64,000 nt of DNA from contig CACYHH010000001.1 in NCBI GenBank assembly GCA_902774115.1, forward strand, positions 310,001 through 374,000. The letters are read 5' to 3'. Below the pieces are notes generated by a model that saw nothing but the letters and a program-made list of their open reading frames with translations, did not search any database and had not been told where the DNA came from. The translations under genes and the position numbers were made by a program. Below, one piece after another: positions 60,041 through 64,000 of this stretch. Each line of letters begins with the position of its first letter. Position 1 is the first letter of the stretch. This DNA comes from an uncultured Spirochaetales bacterium (lineage in GTDB: Bacteria > UBP6 > UBA1177).

Positions 60041-60538
60041 ATGTCAAATTTAGCAGATACATTTTACGGAAGGAAGGAATACAGGGTCGATCCGAAAGGA
60101 AGAATACCGCTTTCTACCGATTATTATTCAAAACTGGGCCTCAATGATGAAAATTCCACCATTATCATAACGCGCTGTCCTTACAGAAATGAGAACTGCC
60201 TTGAAGTTTTTTCGGAAAGAGAGTGGGCGGAAGAGCAGAAGCTGATAAAAAATATGGAGGAAGGTCCTGTTAAAAAGTTTTTGCTCAAGAAATATGTCGG
60301 AAGCGCAGAACCTGTCTCGCTTGACTCCCAGAACAGAATAAGAATTCCTAAATATATGATTGATTTCGCCGAAATAGACAAAGATGTCGTTTTTGTAGGC
60401 GAAATAACGCGTCTCAAAATCTGGGCTAAGGAAAGACTCGAACAGATAGAAAATGATTCGGAAGTCAGCGACGAGCTCATAGACGAGGCAATGAACAAAG
60501 CCAAAAAACTTGTAGCGGAAAACAGAGGGGACGAATAA
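60041..60538 (+). CDS. mraZ: Division/cell-wall cluster regulator MraZ
   Basis: 165 residues, two SpoVT/AbrB-like halves: YRVDPKGRIPLSTDYYSKLG and VSLDSQNRIRIPKYMIDFAEI, each with the D-x-x-(G/N)-R-I-x-(I/L)-P motif. MraZ forms rings and represses the dcw operon by binding its promoter. First gene of the cluster, overlapping rsmH by one base. GTGGT boxes upstream fit autoregulation. Confidence 0.93.
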   Translation: MSNLADTFYGRKEYRVDPKGRIPLSTDYYSKLGLNDENSTIIITRCPYRNENCLEVFSEREWAEEQKLIKNMEEGPVKKFLLKKYVGSAEPVSLDSQNRIRIPKYMIDFAEIDKDVVFVGEITRLKIWAKERLEQIENDSEVSDELIDEAMNKAKKLVAENRGDE

Positions 60539-61458
60539 TGGATTTCCTTCATGTTCCAGTCCTCTTTGACGAGGTTTTGTCTTCTTTTGACAATAAACCG
60601 TCTGTTTTTGTAGATCTTACTTCCGGCGGAGGCGGTCACGATGCAGGCATTCTTGAAAAATATCCGGATGTGCGCGCTATACTTATTGACAGGGATCAGG
60701 ATGCTGTCGCTCATCTTAAGGAGAAGTTCGCCTTTTTTCCGAATGTAACGGTCGTAAACGCTCCTTTCAGCGAAATCGACAAAGTCCTCTTTCTTCTTCA
60801 GATCCCTAAAGTTGACATCGTTTTTGCCGATCTCGGTGTCAGCAGTTTCCAGTTCGATACGCCGCAGCGCGGGTTCTCGATGCAGAAAGACGGTCCTATG
60901 GACATGAGAATGGATAAAAATTCTCCGCTCACGGCTCTTGACTACATCAAAAATTCGACCGAAGGCGAGCTCAGAAACATTTTGAGTCTTTACGCTCAGG
61001 AACGTGAGGCGGGAACGGTTGCGAGAACGCTGAAAAAATGCGCAGACGAAGGTATGACGACGACTCTTCAGTTCGCAGACGAAATAAGAAAGGCGAAAAG
61101 ATATGCAAAAAAGGGGATTGATCCTTCAACGCAGGTGTTCATGGCTCTCAGGATGGCTGTGAACGATGAACTCGGCGAGCTCGAAACTGCTCTGAAAAAG
61201 GCTTTTCCTCTTCTTTCCGACAAAGGGATAATGGGGGTTATCACGTTCCATTCGACTGAAGACCGGATCGTGAAAAACTTTTTCCGTGACCGCAAAAACA
61301 AAGTTCCGTTCTATATCGACGAAAAAGATGCCGTTCCTTTTTGTGACGGTGCGTCATTTGCAGTTGATATGATAACTCCGACAGATGATGAGTGTGCAAG
61401 AAATCCGCGTGCCAGAAGTGCAAAACTTAGAATATTGAAAAAGACCGTTTTTATATAA
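60538..61458 (+). CDS. rsmH: 16S rRNA m4C1402 N4-methyltransferase
   Basis: 306 residues. SAM-binding region VDLTSGGGGHDAGIL, catalytic segment FADLGVSSFQFDTPQRGFSMQKDGPMDMRMD, and RKAKRYAKKGIDPSTQVFMALRMAVNDEL and ITFHSTEDRIVKNFF near the C-terminus are all characteristic. It methylates C1402 in the ribosomal P site. Overlaps mraZ by one base (TAATG). Confidence 0.95.
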   Translation: MDFLHVPVLFDEVLSSFDNKPSVFVDLTSGGGGHDAGILEKYPDVRAILIDRDQDAVAHLKEKFAFFPNVTVVNAPFSEIDKVLFLLQIPKVDIVFADLGVSSFQFDTPQRGFSMQKDGPMDMRMDKNSPLTALDYIKNSTEGELRNILSLYAQEREAGTVARTLKKCADEGMTTTLQFADEIRKAKRYAKKGIDPSTQVFMALRMAVNDELGELETALKKAFPLLSDKGIMGVITFHSTEDRIVKNFFRDRKNKVPFYIDEKDAVPFCDGASFAVDMITPTDDECARNPRARSAKLRILKKTVFI

Positions 61459-61475
61459 CTTTGGGGAGGACAATT

Positions 61476-61838
61476 ATGCCGGCTTACATCCATGCAGATT
61501 CAGAAAACATTAAAAAAGAGAGAACCAGAATTTTCAGTAATTCAAGAGTGATCTCAACCAAGATCAGAACACTTTTTTCCGGAGAACTTGTTGTATATAT
61601 CTGCATGATCCTTGCGGCCGGTTCCCTGATGCTGACAGACAGCTACTACAAGGCTTACAAGGCAAACCTCAAAAGCGATATTATAAGAATGATCGAGGAT
61701 ACTCAGGAGCTTGTATGGCAGAAAGAGTTATCCGAGCGCGGCTATCTCAAGCTGACTTCTTCCGAAGCTCTTATGAAAAAAGCAAAGGAGATGAAACTTT
61801 CGGTCACCACTTCGGACAAATTCGTAAAATTGGATTAA
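61476..61838 (+). CDS. ftsL: FtsL-like cell division protein
   Basis: 120 residues; ATG at 61476 after GGGGAGGA. One membrane helix (ELVVYICMILAAGSLMLTDSYY, ~residues 36-57) with a ~35-residue cytoplasmic N-terminus and a helical periplasmic part (YKAYKANLKSDIIRMIEDTQELVWQKELSERGYLKLTSSEAL). The family is poorly conserved, so the call rests on topology, size and position between rsmH and ftsI. Confidence 0.75.
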   Translation: MPAYIHADSENIKKERTRIFSNSRVISTKIRTLFSGELVVYICMILAAGSLMLTDSYYKAYKANLKSDIIRMIEDTQELVWQKELSERGYLKLTSSEALMKKAKEMKLSVTTSDKFVKLD

Positions 61839-61865
61839 GAGACCTGAAATGTGGGGTAAGTCAGC

Positions 61866-63992
61866 ATGGATACCGGACGAAAAATATATCTTTTTTTCGC
61901 GTTTGTTATTTTAGTTCTTTTTTTTGTCGTAATAGGAAGATTCTATTATCTGCAGGTTGTAAAACATGCAGACCGTATGGATAAAATCGAAAATTCGGTC
62001 GAATTCTCAGTTGTCAGAGGTAAAAGGGGAACAATTTACGACAGAAACGGCAATCCCCTTGCAATGAGTGAGGTCAAAGTAAGTATCGCAGTCGATCCTG
62101 CAGGCGTCGTAAACAAGGAGTTCTTAGCTGATATAATTTCTGAAAATCTTGGCATGAACAGACAGGAAGTCCTTGAAATACTCAGAAAAAACAAAAAAAG
62201 AAACGGTCGTTCGAATCATTATGAAGTTCTGAAGCAGGATGTCGACTACGGCGAATACAAGGCTCTTAAAAATGCGGTAAACGAAGCAAAAAATAAAGAA
62301 TCCAGGATATCGAAAAGCGTAGCGAAAGGATCTCAGGAAAAAAAGCAGGCGGATGAGCTCCTGAGCGATCTGAACAGAATAATTTATGAAAAGAGTTTCA
62401 AACGTGTTTATCCGCAGGGAAAACTGCTTGCCAATGTTCTCGGTTTTGTTCAGGCAAATAAAAATCCTACGGAAGAGGGACCTGAAGGACTTGAAGGGAT
62501 CGAGCTCAGGTATGATTCCATGCTTGCCGGAGCAAAGGTTCAGGTAAAACAGAACAAACTTACCAAGAAAAGAATATATGAAGACGATATCGACATCGAA
62601 AGCGAGATCGGCGATTCAAAAAAAGGGAGCGATATTTATCTCACGATAGATTCCGAGATTCAGTTCATAGCAGAGGAAGAACTTGCTAAAATGGTGGAAA
62701 AAGTCCATGCGAAATGGGGCGGCGTAGTTATTATGGAGCCTTATTCCGGAAAAATACTCGCCATGGCGAACTATCCGACCTATGAGCCTGAGCGTTACCG
62801 CGAATATCCGATCGAAAACAAGAGGAATTTTGCTGTCAGCGATTTGTTTGAACCGGGTTCTACATTTAAATCCTTTTCCATTCTGGCGGTACTTAACGAA
62901 AATCTGGCTAAGCCCGGCGAACTTGTTTACGGCGAAAACGGAAGTTTTATTTTCGGCAAAAAGCTGGTCCGCGATTCCCACCCGAATCAGTGGATGACGA
63001 TCCGCGACGTTGTCGTAAATTCAAGTAATATCGGTACTATAAAGTTTGCGGACAGACTTACGAACGAACAGCTTTACAACTATTTCACCATGTTCGGATT
63101 CGGTCAGAAAAGCGGTATAAACATTCCCGGGGAATCGAACAAACCGATAAGGGATTACAAAAAATGGTATCCTATCGATAAGGGCAACCTCTCTTTCGGG
63201 CAGGGTCTTTCAGTCAATATGGTTCAGCTGGCGAGAGCTTATTCGGCGATATACAACGGCGGAGTTCTCTGGAAACCGGTTCTTGTCGATAAAATTGTCG
63301 GCAAAAATTCCGAAAAGGTTTTTATTCCGGAACCCAGACGTATAAACTTCGAATATAAATCCGATAAAAAGATAATCGAAATGCTTGAAGGAGTTGTTTC
63401 CGACGAGCACGGAACCGCAAAAAGGGCGCGTCTCAAAGGTGTCGAGGTCGGCGGCAAAACAGGAACTTCCCAAATATACGACCCCGCTCTCAAAAAGTAT
63501 TCGTGGAACAGAGTCGTCTGTTCTTTTGCCGGAGCCGTTCCCAACAACGATCCCAAATTCGTTATGGTAGTTGTTATCGACGAACCGAAAGGGAAGGAAT
63601 ACGGCGGAACTGTTGCCGCTCCGGTCTTCAAGGAGATAGCGGAAAGGGCTCTTCCCAAATTCGATGTATTCGTCTATAAAAGCGAAAAGGATAAAGACAA
63701 AATTCCTGAATATGTAACTACCGATATGACCGGCAGCGTTATTGATCTGGACGATTCGGAAATCGCGTCTGAAATAGGATCAGATTATGTCAAAATCCCC
63801 AATTTCAGAAATGTCGGCTCGAATGATGCGCTTGCTATAGCGAACGACAAAAATCTCGAAGTGGTTTTTATCGGCAATCCTATCAACAACAGAAAGATAG
63901 TCGGTCAGTCACCTAAAGCCGGTGAAGTCGTTCTTGCAGGAACGGTTGTAAGTCTCGATGTAGAAGAGGAAAAAAAGAATGAAAACGATTGA
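61866..63992 (+). CDS. ftsI: Septal transpeptidase FtsI (PBP3) with PASTA domain
   Basis: 708 residues, longer than enterobacterial FtsI. One N-terminal membrane helix (YLFFAFVILVLFFVVIGRFYYL), the PBP dimerisation domain (RGKRGTIYDRNGNPLAMS), then the transpeptidase with active-site PGSTFKSF (Ser ~331), NSSNIG (~385) and GGKTGTSQ (~530). A C-terminal PASTA domain (VKIPNFRNVGSNDALAIANDKNLEVVFIGNP...IVGQSPKAGEVVLAGTVVSL) is present, as in myxobacterial and Gram-positive homologues. It cross-links septal peptidoglycan. Ends 14 bases into the next gene. Confidence 0.93.
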   Translation: MDTGRKIYLFFAFVILVLFFVVIGRFYYLQVVKHADRMDKIENSVEFSVVRGKRGTIYDRNGNPLAMSEVKVSIAVDPAGVVNKEFLADIISENLGMNRQEVLEILRKNKKRNGRSNHYEVLKQDVDYGEYKALKNAVNEAKNKESRISKSVAKGSQEKKQADELLSDLNRIIYEKSFKRVYPQGKLLANVLGFVQANKNPTEEGPEGLEGIELRYDSMLAGAKVQVKQNKLTKKRIYEDDIDIESEIGDSKKGSDIYLTIDSEIQFIAEEELAKMVEKVHAKWGGVVIMEPYSGKILAMANYPTYEPERYREYPIENKRNFAVSDLFEPGSTFKSFSILAVLNENLAKPGELVYGENGSFIFGKKLVRDSHPNQWMTIRDVVVNSSNIGTIKFADRLTNEQLYNYFTMFGFGQKSGINIPGESNKPIRDYKKWYPIDKGNLSFGQGLSVNMVQLARAYSAIYNGGVLWKPVLVDKIVGKNSEKVFIPEPRRINFEYKSDKKIIEMLEGVVSDEHGTAKRARLKGVEVGGKTGTSQIYDPALKKYSWNRVVCSFAGAVPNNDPKFVMVVVIDEPKGKEYGGTVAAPVFKEIAERALPKFDVFVYKSEKDKDKIPEYVTTDMTGSVIDLDDSEIASEIGSDYVKIPNFRNVGSNDALAIANDKNLEVVFIGNPINNRKIVGQSPKAGEVVLAGTVVSLDVEEEKKNEND

Positions 63993-64000
63993 TTTTGTTG
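63979..64000 (+). CDS. Start of the next cluster gene, possibly murE (cut by window)
   Basis: ATG at 63979 overlapping the ftsI stop by 14 bases, with AGAGGAAA upstream; only MKTIDFV is visible. By the usual order (ftsI then murE) it is probably murE, but the sequence seen is too short to show it. Confidence 0.4.

Noticed and set aside
1-64000. tRNA, rRNA or prophage
   Set aside because: No cloverleaf, ribosomal RNA segment, integrase or phage structural gene could be recognised on either strand.

Overview
The window is a chromosomal segment of a Gram-negative bacterium. It carries at least ten predicted lipoproteins with SCG-type lipoboxes, an AgmX/PglI-type C-terminal domain, TonB, YfgM/BamB-like genes, a DinG helicase with an N-terminal JAMM domain, an FtsI with a C-terminal PASTA domain, and RpoH. 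Acidic Asp/Thr/Pro-rich lipoproteins with a short Cys module, together with the AgmX/PglI and PASTA-FtsI features, recall Myxococcota/Bradymonadota-type lineages (formerly deltaproteobacteria). That placement is inference; no rRNA or tRNA gene was seen.

Layout. 1-7.3 kb: a lipoprotein with twelve GGDPIM-type peptide repeats (it runs off the left edge), a DUF4130 DNA-metabolism protein, two unrecognised genes and a lipoprotein. 7.4-12.2 kb: a Pro/Glu-rich envelope protein, then an operon in which leuC and leuD are separated by a glycosyltransferase and a SPOR-domain protein. 12.3-14.3 kb (minus): lipoprotein, HAD phosphatase and AgmX/PglI lipoprotein. 14.4-20.8 kb (minus): an AT-rich two-gene operon with a 1771-residue ATPase and a 369-residue partner carrying a HEPN-like R-x4-H motif; this is the best candidate for an undescribed, possibly defensive, system. 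21-31 kb: M29 aminopeptidase, a series of lipoproteins (ankyrin, sialidase-like, Cys-rich), TonB, queC and an acetyltransferase. 31.2-34 kb (minus): lipA, rlmN, prepilin peptidase. 34.2-43 kb: rdgB, yfgM-like/bamB-like, HU, JAMM-DinG, proS, a chalcone-isomerase-like protein and rpoH. 43-50.8 kb (minus): mtaB, rpsA, recX, an MmeI-like restriction-modification gene, an HD hydrolase and a zinc-ribbon protein. 51-54.2 kb: a short Hsp70, a pseudo-receiver/J-domain protein and uppS. 54.2-59.8 kb: an AT-rich accessory island of small secreted proteins with two DUF1566-like paralogues, a tandem duplicate pair and a broken PAP2 gene. 60-64 kb: the start of the division/cell-wall cluster (mraZ, rsmH, ftsL, ftsI, start of the next gene, probably murE).

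The most striking structure is not a gene. A short palindrome with GAGACGTT/AACGTCTC arms recurs at 11.1-11.4 kb (three copies in the SPOR-protein linker), at 12.26 kb (where it supplies a stop codon) and at 46.7-46.8 kb (two inverted copies inside the restriction-modification gene). Read in frame it encodes VETxPETS-like peptides, and degenerate relatives lie in the linker of the 7.4 kb gene. The restriction-modification gene carries two further, unrelated palindromic elements (47.5 and 48.5 kb), and all leave the reading frame open. This resembles protein-coding palindromic elements such as those of Rickettsia. Two more intergenic repeat families are present, one at 12.2, 29.3 and 34.1 kb and one at 22.1 and 31.2 kb.

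Promoter-like sites with a -35 TTGnnn, a -10 TAnnAT and mostly a 16-base spacer can be read upstream of several operons.
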